A DNA stretch of 64,000 nucleotides from assembly GCA_025504975.1 (NCBI GenBank), contig JANUWI010000019.1, positions 620,001 to 684,000 on the forward strand, read 5' to 3'. Position numbers and translations under genes: made by a program. This DNA comes from Plenodomus lindquistii. Lineage: Eukaryota > Ascomycota > Dothideomycetes > Pleosporales > Leptosphaeriaceae. Shown here one piece after another: positions 22,689 through 34,659 of the stretch (position 1 is its first letter; each line of letters starts with the position of its first letter). Under the pieces are notes generated by a model. It searched no databases, had not been told where the DNA came from, and saw nothing but the letters and a program-made list of their open reading frames with translations.

Positions 22689-23510
22689 ATGGGAAACACA
22701 ACAAGCGCCAATACTCAATTCACCATCATGGGAGACACGACGAGCGTCATCTCGCCCACTGGTAACGCCCCAGCACTGCCCTACATACCCACAGAGCTCT
22801 GGATCGCCATCATCAAGCACACCGACGCCCGCACCCTATGGCACACTCTCCGCCCCGTCTCACACATGCACCGTGTCGAAGTTGAACGCGAGATGAAGTG
22901 CTTTCGTCTGCCAAAGCTGCGATTCAAGTGGCGATACCCATTCAATGATCCTAGGGAGCCTGGCATTTGTTCCGTAGCGCGTCTATCTCACTTTTCCGAC
23001 GATGAAGACCGCGTGTACTTCGATCTGAAAGATGGACTTGCCACGTTGCACTCCGTCGGCGTCTTCTCACTTCCTGTTACAATCCACGATGCCATTGCTA
23101 GCCTGGGTCATACACAACCTCCGCAACAATCAATGGAGATTATACACGGACGACTTCAAGAGATGAAGTGCGAGGCTGCCATGTATAGATTGGAAGATAT
23201 TCGCAAGCAGCTTACATATGTTGAGCGCGGGCCGGCGACGTTAAGGCATTATTCCTTAGACATGGACAGAAGTGTTGTGTTTGAGGGGTATGTGCGTCAA
23301 GTGGAAATGCCTGGGCTACAGATTGATTTTGACACGGCAAAGTTGAGTTTCGAGTGGAAGCCCTTCCTTGCGGACTTTTTGGCGGCGGACGCTCTGGCTA
23401 GGAGTCTTGAGCGGAGGAAGAATATGACGATGGCGAGGCAGGTGCTATGGGACCAGGCTTGGGAGGAGGAAAAGAAGAGGGCAAGGAACAGGCGGGAAGG
23501 AAGACAATGA
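22689..23510 (+). CDS. F-box-like family 1 (subtype A) protein, intact, single exon
   Basis: 273 residues without an intron, unlike most paralogues. F-box-like helix IPTELWIAIIKHTDARTLW, RPVSHMHRVEVEREM, then RLSHFSDDEDRVYF, a long divergent middle, DRSVVFEGYVRQVEMPGLQIDF and the signature LSFEWKPFLADFL, ending in a basic helix (RSLERRKN onward). The N-terminus MGNTTS fits an N-myristoylation consensus (Gly2, Ser6), and MGDTTS repeats it 14 residues later, so membrane anchoring is possible but untested. The ATG at 22689 is the first in frame. Confidence 0.85.
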   Translation: MGNTTSANTQFTIMGDTTSVISPTGNAPALPYIPTELWIAIIKHTDARTLWHTLRPVSHMHRVEVEREMKCFRLPKLRFKWRYPFNDPREPGICSVARLSHFSDDEDRVYFDLKDGLATLHSVGVFSLPVTIHDAIASLGHTQPPQQSMEIIHGRLQEMKCEAAMYRLEDIRKQLTYVERGPATLRHYSLDMDRSVVFEGYVRQVEMPGLQIDFDTAKLSFEWKPFLADFLAADALARSLERRKNMTMARQVLWDQAWEEEKKRARNRREGRQ

Positions 23511-24705
23511 ATACAAAGGACGAGATGCAAGGCGAGGCATAGGAAGCTCTTGAGACGATTGGGAGCGAAGACGACAAACAGGGTGAACAGGCTGAGCACC
23601 ATATCCGTCAACGACGATCAAGCTGTAAACGAAAACCCTCTAACGATAAGTAGAGCATGGCGAGTCTCACCCCCTCTACTTTTTTTATGTAGGCACTGGA
23701 AACTACTATATGAGAACTGACATTCTACACTGGTCAACGAATCCACCCGAAGTGCCAAATTAGGGACGCGAGGACTGCTCGCAGACTCTAGGGGTATATC
23801 ATCCATATCGATATTCATATCTACCATACATGTACTTACGGAAATATCTTCGATACGTGCAAGTGATGAAACGGTTATTAAAGAGAGCAAGTCTATCGGC
23901 CGAATGGCAAAAGCATGTAGCGCTGTGTATACCTGCCGTGCCCGCACCACGTCCCACCTCGCTTGTGCTCGGTGCGCAAGCGAGGTGGGACATGATGCGG
24001 GTAGTAGCCTTCACACTCGCGTATATCTAGATAAACACCTTTACAAGTACCACTCTTGCAAGCACCTCTATAGGAAACACCTCCTACGTGTGCCATATCT
24101 ACGTATACCACTTTTTCAATATACCTCGCATGACGTGAATTGTAAACGTATCTCATTGTAAGCTTTCCTTGAGAAGCACCCTCAGGCGCGGCTTCAACTT
24201 ACGTCTAAGAGATCTATGATCTATGCAGTAGATCCAGCGGTCAAGCTAGGCGAAGACAATCAACAGTGTATCACACTCAAATAGTCACTCACATTTTAGA
24301 TCCTGGAAGTTGGCTCTCAGTGCGGCGAAATACTGGGAAACAACAATGCTGTAAACCTGCCCAGCAAGTACCATTAGTCCATGACACCTAACATTATAGA
24401 TTTTCTGCAAGACATGTATTTCAGAACACGTAAAAATGCAGTTTTGCAAATTACCTAGATTCATAGTATGGTGTTGCTGGCTGTTGCTTGTGGTGCAGTT
24501 GGTCTTATCTTTCGGTATCTCGCTGCACCAAGAGGTTGGTTGTGACCAGCCGCTTTGTAGGATTCCATACCGTAGCACACAGGTAGCACGAGATTCGCGT
24601 CGACGCGTGGAAAGAGCGCGCTCGTTCTAGGTAGCAAGCCGCACAGACCATCCCCAGCTACACCTATAGAGGTGTCTCGACGGTTCCAATTCACTCATCG
24701 GCATC
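23511..24705. other. intergenic, contains a strong hairpin
   Basis: No supported gene between two same-strand F-box-like genes. Holds the inverted repeat at 23941-24001 and several short CACCT-type repeats (24030-24110). Confidence 0.45.
23941..24001. repeat. 25-bp inverted repeat (hairpin), 11-nt loop
   Basis: Left arm 23941-23965 and right arm 23977-24001 pair at 23 of 25 positions around GTCCCACCTCGCTTG / CAAGCGAGGTGGGAC; the two mismatches are transitions. Loop TGCTCGGTGCG. Confidence 0.85.
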
Positions 24706-25638
24706 ATGCATCTCAAAGCCGTATCTATTGGTATAGCTTCGGGTACTACACTGGATAGTCTGGAGGACGCTGGCGGCAGTATTGGCGAGGTGGGAATACG
24801 GTAAGTTTGCCACGGACGATGTTTGCTATTGTCCTGTCTTTTGTATTTTGGTGGAGCGTCAGCCTTGCCTATCACTTGATTGGCATGGTAATAATTGACG
24901 CATGTTAGGCCGATCGATGAGCCCGTGTTTCCAGTCGAGCTATGGGCGGAGATCTGTAGGCACGTTGATGATCGCACACTCTGGATGGGTGTGCGTCGTA
25001 CCTCCCACGCGCTACTCGTGGAAGCAGAGCGCGAAATGAAGCTCACGCGTCTAGCCAAACTTCGCCTGAAGTGGCGATTCAGATTCGAAAGGGAAGATAG
25101 TCCCCGATGCGTCTCCCTATATGTCGGCTTGCTCACCGTAAATCGAATTGCTGGCTATTCCAAAGACGACCAGTGTGTCTACTTCGGGGCCATAGATGGA
25201 CTACCGTCGCTATCTCATAATGGCACGTTACTTAGTACCAACAACGAGCCCTTTTTCCAGCTTAGCAACGTTCATCCTGGGTTTCGAACAACCTGTGCCG
25301 ATGAGATGAGGTACAGGGAGCGCGGCCCCGTGAGGATCGATGACTACACCGCCAAGTACGACAGAAGCATTGTGCTCTCTGGGATTGTTCGGCAGATTGA
25401 ACTACCCGAGCTTCAGGTGCACTTTGCCGAAGAACAGATTTCGTTTGAGTGGAGGCGCTTTTTGACAGATTTGCTCATGGACAACGCACTGGAGCGCAGT
25501 CAACGGCGGGTGCAGCGGAGGAAGAAAGATGCACAAGGGCAGCAGGAGGAAAGAAGCAGACTTCGGAGCGAACATCGCAAAGCGTTCGTGAAGTGGAAAA
25601 GGGAATTTTATACGGGCGATCCGAGCGCGTTCCACTGA
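24706..25638 (+). CDS. F-box-like family 1 (subtype A) protein, intact
   Basis: Exons 24706..24800 and 24909..25638 (108-nt intron, GTAAGT to TGTTAG), 274 residues. The intron-spanning codon gives R, leading to PIDEPVFPVELWAEICRHVDD and RTLWMGVRR, then AEREMKLTRLAKL, SKDDQCVYF, YRERGPVRI, DRSIVLSGIVRQIELPEL, ISFEWRRFLTDLL and a long basic Arg/Lys/Gln tail (predicted helix). Exon 1 encodes a variable N-terminus (MHLKAVSIGIASG). Its 3' end converges on the broken paralogue on the other strand, and the two are close enough in sequence to suggest an inverted pair. Confidence 0.82.
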
Positions 25639-25799
25639 AGCGACTGTCGGTAGAAGAGCGAGAAGCGACGAGGATTGCAGAACATCCGAGAAATGTGTAG
25701 AGTGGCCAGGACAAAGAACGCACCGGCGAGCAACGCGAGCTGAAGGAAGGGTCATGACGAAAGTCGTCCGCCGTCCTGACGATAAAAGCTGGCGGGGCG

Positions 25800-26628
25800 A
25801 AGACGCTGCCTGTTCGCGAGCAGCAACTACCATGTCACGACGTATCCTCCATTCCTCCTGACGTTGATTGTATCGCTGAATGCACACAGCGTTGATGAAC
25901 TCTTTACGAAGTTGCGTTCGTCCTAGAGCAAGAGGAGACACGAAGTCTGTCACAAACGGCCTTCACTCCCATGAGAATTGACCTTTGCGAAAATCTACCT
26001 TCATTCCTGGGAGCTCAACTTGGCCAACTAAACCACCCAAGACGATGCTCCGGTCCGATTCGATGGTCGGGAAATCGATTGGTTCACGCTCTCGGTAGTT
26101 GAGGTGCCGCAAGACGTCCTGTTGGTAGTAACGGTTGATCGGGATCGCAAGTTTCTCTCCGGCGAAACTATGTCCAGGGTGCGCACAGGAGTTGAAGCTC
26201 GAGTCGGCAATACCATGGTCCACATTGAAATGAACGCGTTGGTTGTTTTCGGAGAAGTGAGACAGCTGCTTGACAGTGAACATGGCCTCACACATGCAAT
26301 CCTTCATGACGCAATCGAATCCGAGGCGCCACCGGAAACACAGCTTTGGCAGACGGTTGAGATTCATCTCTCTCTCGGCTTCTAGGAGAAGACGGCGCGA
26401 CGTGAGACGAACTCTATTCCATAGCGTGCGAGAGTCGAGGTGAGGACAGATCAGCGCCCAGATCTCAGTAGGGAATACGGGATCTCTCATTGGGGGCAGA
26501 GACTCGGCCGACCTGGGAGTGATTGTCAGTGAGGAATAAGCTTAGAAGTCGATAAACAAACCAAGCTGCGTGTAAACAGCTAGAACCTACAGGGTTGAAG
26601 GTGGTTGGGGATCGCCGAGTTCGCGCAT
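25800..26628 (-). pseudogene. F-box-like family 1 gene with in-frame stop at the invariant Trp
   Basis: Exon 1 26628..26591 (MRELGDPQPPST; GTAGGT donor), intron 26590-26513, exon 2 from 26512, phases consistent. The frame reads FPTEIWALICPHLDSRTLW, EAEREMNLNRLPKL, QLSHFSENNQRVHF, YRERE, DRSIVLGGLVGQVELPGM, then QFSWE followed by TGA at 25963-25965, then RPFVTDF in the same frame. In nearly every paralogue this codon is Trp (F-x-W-K), so TGG to TGA is the likely lesion. The frame stays open past the expected end into the convergent neighbour (to 25402), so the original stop cannot be placed; 25800 is an estimate from family length. Confidence 0.75.
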
Positions 26629-28196
26629 GTCACGACCCATAACTGCTGCCGTGGGTACCTGAGGGGTCGTGGATGCAGGTAATGAGGTGAACACAATAAC
26701 AAAGTTCTGTTGGAGCTAGTCGGAGAGCAAAGTTTAAAGGCAGATGAGACAGGCAGAAGATTAAGTACCCAAAGTACTCCCGTTAGCGAGGTCTGTGTAA
26801 AGAGCTGACTCAAGTCGCGGTGAAACTGTGGCATCAACGCAGCGTTTGTACCGACCACTGACCCCGCTACTAGCTCGAGATCAAAAACATGTACCGAAAT
26901 TATGAGTTTTCGTTTATATAGACATGGATTGCAAAGTGCGAGGTTTCCGTCGCGCTTCTTCACGGCAACCAACTCTTACTGTATGTCAAGTGAACGAGCG
27001 ATTGTTGTTAGTCCAAAAACATGAGTAGCAAATTCCAAACGAGCCGAAAATCTCAAGGGTTGCCTTTGGCTTATTGGAAGCGCCAATTCAATGTAGCTCA
27101 GGTCGACGTGACCTCATCTCACGTTCAACTTCTTAACGCAAAATGCATACGACGAGACGGATGTCCCAGTAGATTTTATAGCTGTCAGCTTGCGCACGAA
27201 TGAGTTCAAAACGCTAAACAAGAAGCTGGAACATTTCGCAAGTAGATACTGCACCTAGAGATTGCGTATAGGTGACCCCGACAGATTGCCCTCCGCCATC
27301 GTTGATGACTCGAAAGTGGCTTCATGAACGTGCTGTGCAGAGCTCTATCAGCTTCGAAACCGGCGGAATCGAGACAATGGTGCATACCACCATGGGTTCA
27401 ATAGGTTAAAGGACCGAGGCAGGGAACCATGAGTTGAGTACTGGCCATGGATGCTCCAAGAATTGCTTGATATATGTGCGTCCTCTCCTTATAAGAGCAC
27501 ATTAGCAAGTGATTGTGGCAACCGAGTCTAGTAGGCGACGGTTAGCTTGCGTGCTTTGTATCAGGGTGCATGATAGTCCAAAGGATCCATCATCCAACGC
27601 GAAATAGAGATACTCGAGGAGAGTCCGTCGATATACCTACGGAAAGTAACGGGAATAGAGCAGAAATACAACAAGCTTCCTCTTTCGAGCTGGCTTCCCG
27701 AATCTCAGTTAGTAAAGTAGAGATGTTCAAAGTCAGACTCTTGGATGAAGATGTTGCTTGTTTTCCAATCTGGTCATCAATCCTGAGCAAGGGTAGAACA
27801 GTCAAGTGAGAGGCTTGTGCGAAGGCTCAGGATATTATGATGAGACTCACGACCCTTACTAGCATAGTGAATCTGGATAGCATACACGAATGTTGCTGCG
27901 ACAAAATGAACGCGGCACGTATTGTTTCGACATGACAACAGAAATTTTCGGCGTAGTGAATGAAGACATATATGAACTTGATTCTAAGCAATACATTTGA
28001 GTTTTGCAGTAGGTTGTAGCAAGTTTCGCTACCTACTGGCCAAGTACATGTGCTGTGACCCAGAAAGGTATCCGGTACCATATCAAGACGCCCGCAGTTC
28101 CTTCTACCAGAACCCTCGATTTCTGCCGAGACAATGTCTCCCTCGTAGACAAAGTTCACCTGCGCCAATTTCCATCTCACGTCAACCCATTTCCAC
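26629..28196. other. intergenic, no gene seen
   Basis: 1.6 kb, AT-richer than the flanks, only short unsupported ORFs on both strands. Confidence 0.45.
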
Positions 28197-28969
28197 TCAT
28201 TCATATGGAGCACCGATTGCCCTCATAACCATGGCGCGTTTTCCAATCACCCTCGTTTTCAGTATATCGGTAAGGAAGTCGGTAAGGAACAGCTTCCACA
28301 GGAAAGATATCTGATTCTTCTCTTCATCAATCTGCAGATCCGCGAGAAAGGATAGCGTAATCAAAACTCCATACTTTTCTGATTCAGTGAGGCCAACTTC
28401 CACTCGTCGAATTGCGATGCCGTGCCGTTTCTGCATCGAGTGCTTCTGCGTCGAAAGCCCCTCACAGACTCCCGCAACTTGCATGGAAAGCGGGACATCG
28501 AATGGGGCTATCGATTCGCTCTCAAGCTCCAAGTGCGCGCGCTCTCCATCCTGGGAATACCCGAGAAAGCGTCCTGTTTCATAGATGGTTGTGTCATTCA
28601 ACGCCATCAATGGGTGCCTTCCGGGAGGCGTTTTCCCCATGACGTACCACTTCAGCTCTAACCCGGAGAGCTGAGAGTCCTTCACTACTTTCTCAGAGAT
28701 GACTCGCATCTTGTGGGACACCTGGCGGCAGGAAAGCCAAAGCGTGGCGTGGTCAACATGAGTGCAAATTTCGATCCAAAGTTCGATCGGCAGAGCACGG
28801 AGTGAGGTAGGCTCTTTTGTACTATGCGGATCGTCAGAGACTGTTTGCCCAAATGTTCGCATTGCTAATTTGTGATGCTTTGGGCCACTTACGCCGTTAT
28901 TTGCGCGATAGACAGGGCGGCGTTTGCACCATTTGCTGCGTCGGTCAAGGCAGTTGCCGAGGGGAGCAT
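28197..28969 (-). CDS. F-box-like family 1 (subtype B) protein, intact
   Basis: Exons 28969..28893 and 28821..28197; a 71-nt intron with GTAAGT, a CTCTGAC branch and GCATAG joins the frames in phase, 233 residues. Exon 1 encodes an Ala-rich N-terminus (MLPSATALTDAANGANAA). Exon 2: LPIELWIEICTHVDHATLW, SCRQVSHKMRVISEKVV, LKWYVMGKTPPG, FLGYSQDGERAHLEL, and ISFLWKLFLTDFL near the end. It is closest in layout to the subtype B genes at 3.9 and 47.9 kb. An unspliced alternative start inside the intron (28862) is less likely because the exon 1 model matches the family layout. Confidence 0.75.
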
Positions 28970-29333
28970 CGAGTCGATCTCGGGCCTTCGATCATCAGTA
29001 AAAGAAACTGCTTGTATGGGCGAGTTGCCACGACTAGAACACGCGAGAAGACTTACCGTGGTGACGCTGCGTCTTCGTAAGTCGTGGTGTCGAAGAGCGT
29101 ATGCTCGTAGTCGCGCAACATGTCTGCGAGAGCTCGTGGCGCGCGTGAGTCGCGAGATGGTCCTGATCGAGCCCCGGAAGTGTTGGGACTCAATGTGTGG
29201 TTCAGCAAGAATAAGCTCGTGGCTAGCGCTGCTTACATAACTCGCGGTGAAGGTGAAAGTGTAGAAGTAGAACTCGCCTGATACTCATGACAAGATTGGA
29301 GGAGATGATCGAAATTATCGTGTATCCAGATAC
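28970..29333. other. short intergenic, no gene assigned
   Basis: Between two minus-strand genes. The minus strand has an open frame of about 75 codons (29279 to 29056) ending at a GTAAGT, but no phase-consistent link to either neighbour was found. Confidence 0.35.
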
Positions 29334-31984
29334 TTACATGTACATGGTTCCCTCCACAGGTGCAGTCACTTCCTTCGTCGAAAATGCACAATGGCCCACA
29401 CCATCCTCACTCACACCGACAACGCCCCAACGCAGCTTCCCTACAGCCGCCTCAGTCCCATCTTCCCCAGGATGACACGCCGCACTGATGGCCATACTAT
29501 TACTCCCTGCGAGCGGAATTCCCTGCTTATAAGGTATGTTCCCAATTGCCACAATGGAAATCGCCGTAAGGGAGCCCAAGACGAGGACAGCAATCATCGC
29601 ACTAGGCGAATAACCTAGAGTCGTATAATCCGGTTTTGTCCCACCGCCATTATCCATGACTACTGTTGGGTTGTCGAAAGAATCGTAGTAATCTATTTTG
29701 ATGAGGAAAATAGACTGAGAGACAAGCCAATGTAAGGCAACACTGAGTATCATCAAGGGTATGCCGAAGCGGTATGGTAGTTGGAGAAAGTATGTTGAGC
29801 GCTGGGCGCCAGTGGGACAGCTGCTGACACGCAAGCCTTTCGATTTGAGGGCAAAGGTAGTCCCTGGCGCAGTACCTTCAGCATGGGTTGACTTCGCTCT
29901 TGATGTGGGTCTTACTTACATTCATAACCCATAAGCATTGCGGTGAAAAGCGCATTGTATGAAAAGTACAAGAGGGACAGAACAAGCTGAGCTAGATTGG
30001 AGACGACAGCATTGACGATGGGGTCTGATGGCATGCCCACAACGGCTGTGCGTGGGTCTACCGCACCTATATAGCTGAATATTAGCTTCACCAGCTTAGC
30101 CTAGGCGTCACCGAGTATCAACACTTACCAAAACCAACGGTAGTAACATTAGAGCCTATGCTTGAACTAGAGATGGCCCAGCCGAGAAGGCCACCAACAA
30201 TAACTAGAGATACGAGAAACCTGGCACAAGTGAGCAATGCGAAGTCGTTGAAGTATAAGCAATTTGATCAGACTTACAGTGTCAAAGTGGTCGCTCGTCG
30301 CAATTTGCTTGTAACATCGCGCCATCGATAGGCGTGATTAGACCACGGTTTTGAACCTGAGCCGTAGTCTTTTTGCCGCTCGAGATCACCAAAAGAGGCA
30401 AGACACATATCTTTTGTGAAAATGTCCTCCTGTTTGAGAAAGGTGGCGACAGCATCGCCCATTGTCACAAGTGGGTCCTCCCAGATCTGGAATGCTATGT
30501 AGAACATGAGTGTAGCTTTAACTGTAAAATACCAGTCAGCGACTTTCAGCCGAGAACGATGTAGCACACAGCCTTTTAGCCAGATCGTGAGCCCGGGAAC
30601 GAGACAAGTGAGCTTAACAATACGCAAGCACACGCTCTGCCTAGCTTCTAAGTATGCTAGTAAGGGGGACAGAAAGTCGTCGACGTACCGAAGTTGAGGA
30701 CCATGATGACGATTGCAATGGGCAACTCGAAGTGAAGCTTGCAATGTGGCTTCGTCTTCTGAGCTAGACAATACTCAACCGGCCAACAGTCACCTTGACA
30801 GGTATCATTTTCCCAAGCGTCCCGCCCAATGTGATCCCCAACTTGCCATCGATCTGGAAATTTCTTTATCTCTTCAATTAGTTCAGAACACGGCTGTGAA
30901 TAATCCCATGAGCGACCGTGACACATCCATGCGTAGGCCTCAGTAGCCCATTCAGTGCTTCTCACCTCTCCGGGATTGAAACTAGCAGACCAGTAGATAT
31001 GCGAGTTGTTTAGATACTTATTCTGGTCGGGTGGAGGAAATTCGTGATCTTCTGCGACCAGTAATACATTGGCCCATTGAGATTGGATCATCTCGGCAAA
31101 AGCTTGCAAGCATTCCGGAGGTTCGAGCCGCGTAAGCTGGAAGTTCCTACCTTGCAACCAGAGCTTGTCCAAGTTCGAGATGGGGCCGGTGTCATCCCGA
31201 TTCCAATCGAGCGATGGAGATTGACTGCAATTGCGGCACTCAGTATCATCCAAGAATGACCTACTGACGGAGAACACTGAATAATAGTTAGATGAGATGG
31301 ACGCGCGGAATTATAGCTAGCAGTCTTAGCTTGAACCTCTTGTGGTGATCGAAAACCTTACAACAGATGGAGTGGTAACGACGAGAGGCCTAACAAGGAC
31401 CAGAGCACTACACGATGTCGACTAATATGCTTGATGTTCCTCAGTCCGGGGACTCCGATGTCAAGCCAGATTCCCTTTGAATGAGCCCGAGAGACCTCGC
31501 CAATTGTAGGCGCAGATAAAGCCTGCATGCAGTAATTACTGCCGGACAGCAGAATCGTGCTCAATATGTTGATGAAGACGTGCAGTCCAGTGTTGAGCCT
31601 TTTGATATATGTGCAATCATCTTCTATGAGTACGCCAGATCCAGCCGGACCCGGGGCAGATCCCCATATGGTGGCGATTAGATTGATGAGAAAGACGACA
31701 GATGCCCATACTGCGAAGTTCAACACACCAAACCTCCATCCAGCGAAACGAGGGCCGAATAGTTGGTTAACGGCGGTCTTTGGTGCTCTTACCCGCGCAT
31801 AGAGTCCGAGAATCCTGGGATTTTGTTGAGCAGGCTGAGTTTCCAGCATCGTGCCATCGTGATGTTCACCGGACAACATCTGGAACTCTGTCTCGTCAGC
31901 AGCCACATCCTGACGCGCATACCCTCGCCATCGAAAGGAAGAAGGGATGTTTCTTTGCAAAAAATCTCGAATGTGTGCTGCCAT
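29334..31984 (-). pseudogene. DUF6536-type multi-pass membrane protein gene with one frameshift
   Basis: Exons 31984..31362, 31316..30689, 30647..30278, 30220..30129, 30066..29920 and 29863..29334. All six ends have good splice signals and the phases agree from exon 2 onward. Recognisable family blocks: GWRFGVLNFAVWASVVFLIN (first membrane segment), SLPLHL joining to FYNSA at intron 1, AMLMGYEW, STYFLQLPYRFGIPLM, SQSIFLIKIDYYD, MAISAACHPGEDG and the terminal GHCAFSTKEVTAPVEG. Just after YNSA (31295-31311) the frame must change to reach ISSNYYSVFS; about seven bases appear missing relative to the family layout. Intron 2 (41 nt) is the least certain. A surface membrane protein of unknown function in ascomycetes. 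It could still be functional if the frameshift is a sequence error. Confidence 0.65.
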
Positions 31985-32861
31985 CGCGACGCAGACGAAG
32001 TTGGGAATAAGAGGGCGTCTGCAACTCTAAGATATTAAGGGATGAATTGAAGGAGTGAAAGGATTGATAAAGGAGTAACTATAGAAGAGTGGGAGAGGTA
32101 ATCTATATACTATAGAGAATAGAGATCACGTAAGGCCAAGCTAAGGTAGCCCTCTCATCTGTTAATATAAGAGTCCTCATTCTCGCAGCCTCATTAGCCG
32201 CGTGAGCTGATCTCAACATGTGCACATCTGGCCCCCATGGGGCGAGGGGCATCAACCACGACGGGTGACTGCCTTAGCGAGTCGGATATAGTATGATATG
32301 TCGATCATCAGGTCCTGCTACGGTGTGTGATTGATGAGGGTCGTTATTCTTGGACGCCTGGCGCGCGTCAATGGGGTTGTGTTACACTGCGAAGCGAACC
32401 GGTGAGCGAATCTTTGAGGCGATCAACAAGTCAAGCTTACATCGGTCTGCAAGCCGCCCGACACCACCAGAACCTAGATTAACCTGCGGCTACGAATGGT
32501 ACAGGGCAAGCCTTCGTCGACACGGACGATCTGAAGGAGTCAGTCTGGAGCTCTCCAACACGATGGCGAAGCTTACCTCCAGCTTATTGCAGTGTGAAGG
32601 ACGTTTGCCAGGGGCGGGTGAGATCATTGGAAGCAGTCTAAACCGATGAGGCGAGGCGTGGACAGCCGCAACTCCTGCTGTCAGCATCAGGTAGCTCCTT
32701 CCCGCGCAACTCAGAGACCCACAATTCAATACAATTCACCGATTACATTTCAGTCTGACCTTATCCAAAGACGCACCTCGTAGATCGATTGTAATGTACT
32801 ATTGTTGCATCGCACGCTGTGCGCAAATGGTGTAGCATTCATTCACTTATCTGTGGCTTGT
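31985..32861. other. intergenic, no gene seen
   Basis: Promoter side of the DUF6536-type gene and 3' side of CCT3. Only short unsupported ORFs. Confidence 0.4.
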
Positions 32862-34659
32862 CTAATCATCGCCTCCACCGATAGGACCGCTGACCTGTTT
32901 TGCGCTCTTAGCAGCGACAATGTCATCCACTCTCAGCAGCAGGCACGCGCTCTCAACAGCGGTCTTGACGCTCTGCTCCTTGACTGCCAATGGCTCCCAC
33001 ACATTGTATGTGCGCATGTCTACAACCTTGCCAGCGTCTCCGTCGATGCCCCAGAAGCTCCCGTTCATCTTGCCATCTTCAAACCCTTCTGCGTGCTTCG
33101 CGCGTAGTTGTGTGAGTACCTTAATCGGGCTGTTGCCTGAGTTCTGGATGAGTGTGCGGGGGATCACTTCCATGGCTTCAGCGACAGCCTTATATGGCCA
33201 TTGCGCGACGCCCTCGACCAGCTTGCTGCGGCGATCAAGGCCAACAGCAATCGCCATCTCGGTAGCTCCACCTCCAGGGCAGAGCTTGGGGTTCCAGATC
33301 ACGTTCCTAGCGACACCCATGGCATCGTGTAGGTTTCGCTCAATCTCGTTGAGAATGTCTTTTGAGGGGCCGCGGAGCAGGATAGTGCATGCTTTGGGGT
33401 CCTTGCACTTTGTGAGGAAGGTGAAGTACTCGTCGCCGATCTTGGAGATCTCGAACAGTCCACACTGTGTACCGATGTCGGCAGCAGTGGCTGAGAATAC
33501 CGAGTTGACAATGGTGGCACCCGTCGCACGTGCGATACGATTGTTGTCTGTCTTGCGAACTCGGCGGATGGCGGTGATGTCGGCCTTGACGAGGTAGTGT
33601 TGTGCGAGATCTGTGTGTATCAGCGACTATGCTATCTTTCAAAGCTCATGGTACTCACCACTGACGCCCTTCTCGGTGATGACCAGATCAGGCTTAAGCG
33701 CAATAATCGCATCTGTCATGGCCTTGACCTGTTCCTCCTCGATTTGCAGTATCCTGTTCCAGTCCTCCTCTTTGCTAACCTCAATGTTCGTTTGACTCTC
33801 GCCCTTCTTGTACTCCAGTGTGCAGTCCAAAAGCAGAACACGGGGGTTTTCGATTCTCCGCCTCATCTTTGGGTGTGTAATGTCCTTGTTCAGCATAACG
33901 CCGTCCAGTACTTCGCTGTCCTCGATCTCGTTGCCAGGGATCTTCTCGATACGGGCATAGCGCTTAATGTCGACCTCCTTCTTGCCTGAGCCGATGTCTA
34001 ACGAGACGGTTCGCACAGCCTTGAGAGCCAATCCGCACATGAGCTTCGACCACCGGGAAACAAACTTTGTGCCGATTGAGGAGTTAATGATCCTGTACAT
34101 CTGCTCATCGTCGTTGATGTCAACATCGACAGCGACCTCGTTGATGATCTCGAGGGCGTCGGCAAGCGCCTTCTTGAAAGCCTGAATGATGACGACGGGG
34201 TGAATGTTTCGCTCGAGTTGTGGGAGGGCTTGTGCAAGAATCTCTCCGGCTATGCAATGTCAGTTCTGCCTCTGCTATGTCAACTAAGCACCACGTACCC
34301 AATATGATGACGGTGGTTGTGCCGTCTCCAACCTCCTCGTCTTGCGTCCGACTCAGCTCAATCATGCTCTTGGCTGCCGGGTGTGCGACTTCGATTTCTC
34401 GGAGGATGGCGTGGCCGTCGTTGGTGAGGACAATGCCGCCCATGGGGTCGAGCAGCATCTTCAACATGGCCTTGGGACCGAGACATGATCTGATGATGTC
34501 GGCGACTGTCTTGGCAGCTGTGATGTTTGAGATCTGAGCTTTGCGACCAAATTGTCGCTCCCCGCCCGGGGTTTGGGTGTCTGTTGTTGTGTTAGTGGGC
34601 TGCCCCAGAATTTCTGCAGAGGATTTGGACGCACTCATAACCACTACTGGCGCCTGCAT
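32862..34659 (-). CDS. CCT3: T-complex chaperonin subunit gamma (CCT3)
   Basis: Exons 34659..34299, 34249..33659 and 33610..32862, 566 residues. Start MQAPVV matches the start of yeast Cct3. Chaperonin landmarks: CLGPKAMLKMLLDPMGG, NDGHAILREIEVAHPAAKS, the nucleotide-binding GDGTTTVIIL interrupted by intron 1, IENPRVLLLDCTLEYKKGE, KPDLVITEKGVS before intron 2, and GGGATEMAIA and ACLLLRVDDIV near the end. It is one of eight subunits of the cytosolic TRiC/CCT ring that folds actin, tubulin and WD40 proteins. Longer than the usual 530-540 residues because of an N-terminal Ser/Thr-rich insert and a C-terminal Gly/Asp tail. Transcribed divergently from the next gene. Confidence 0.96.

Noticed and set aside
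5597..26628. Repeat-induced point mutation (RIP) as the cause of the premature stops
   Set aside because: The inferred changes are transitions, but their dinucleotide context is not the preferred CpA, and flanking sequence is not saturated with mutations.
28872..29240. 122-codon plus-strand ORF
   Set aside because: Antisense to exon 1 of the F-box-like gene at 28969; composition fits a shadow frame.
29056..29279. Extra 3' exon for the DUF6536-type gene
   Set aside because: A GTAAGT overlaps its stop, but the open frame downstream is out of phase, and the protein already ends with the family's usual terminal block.
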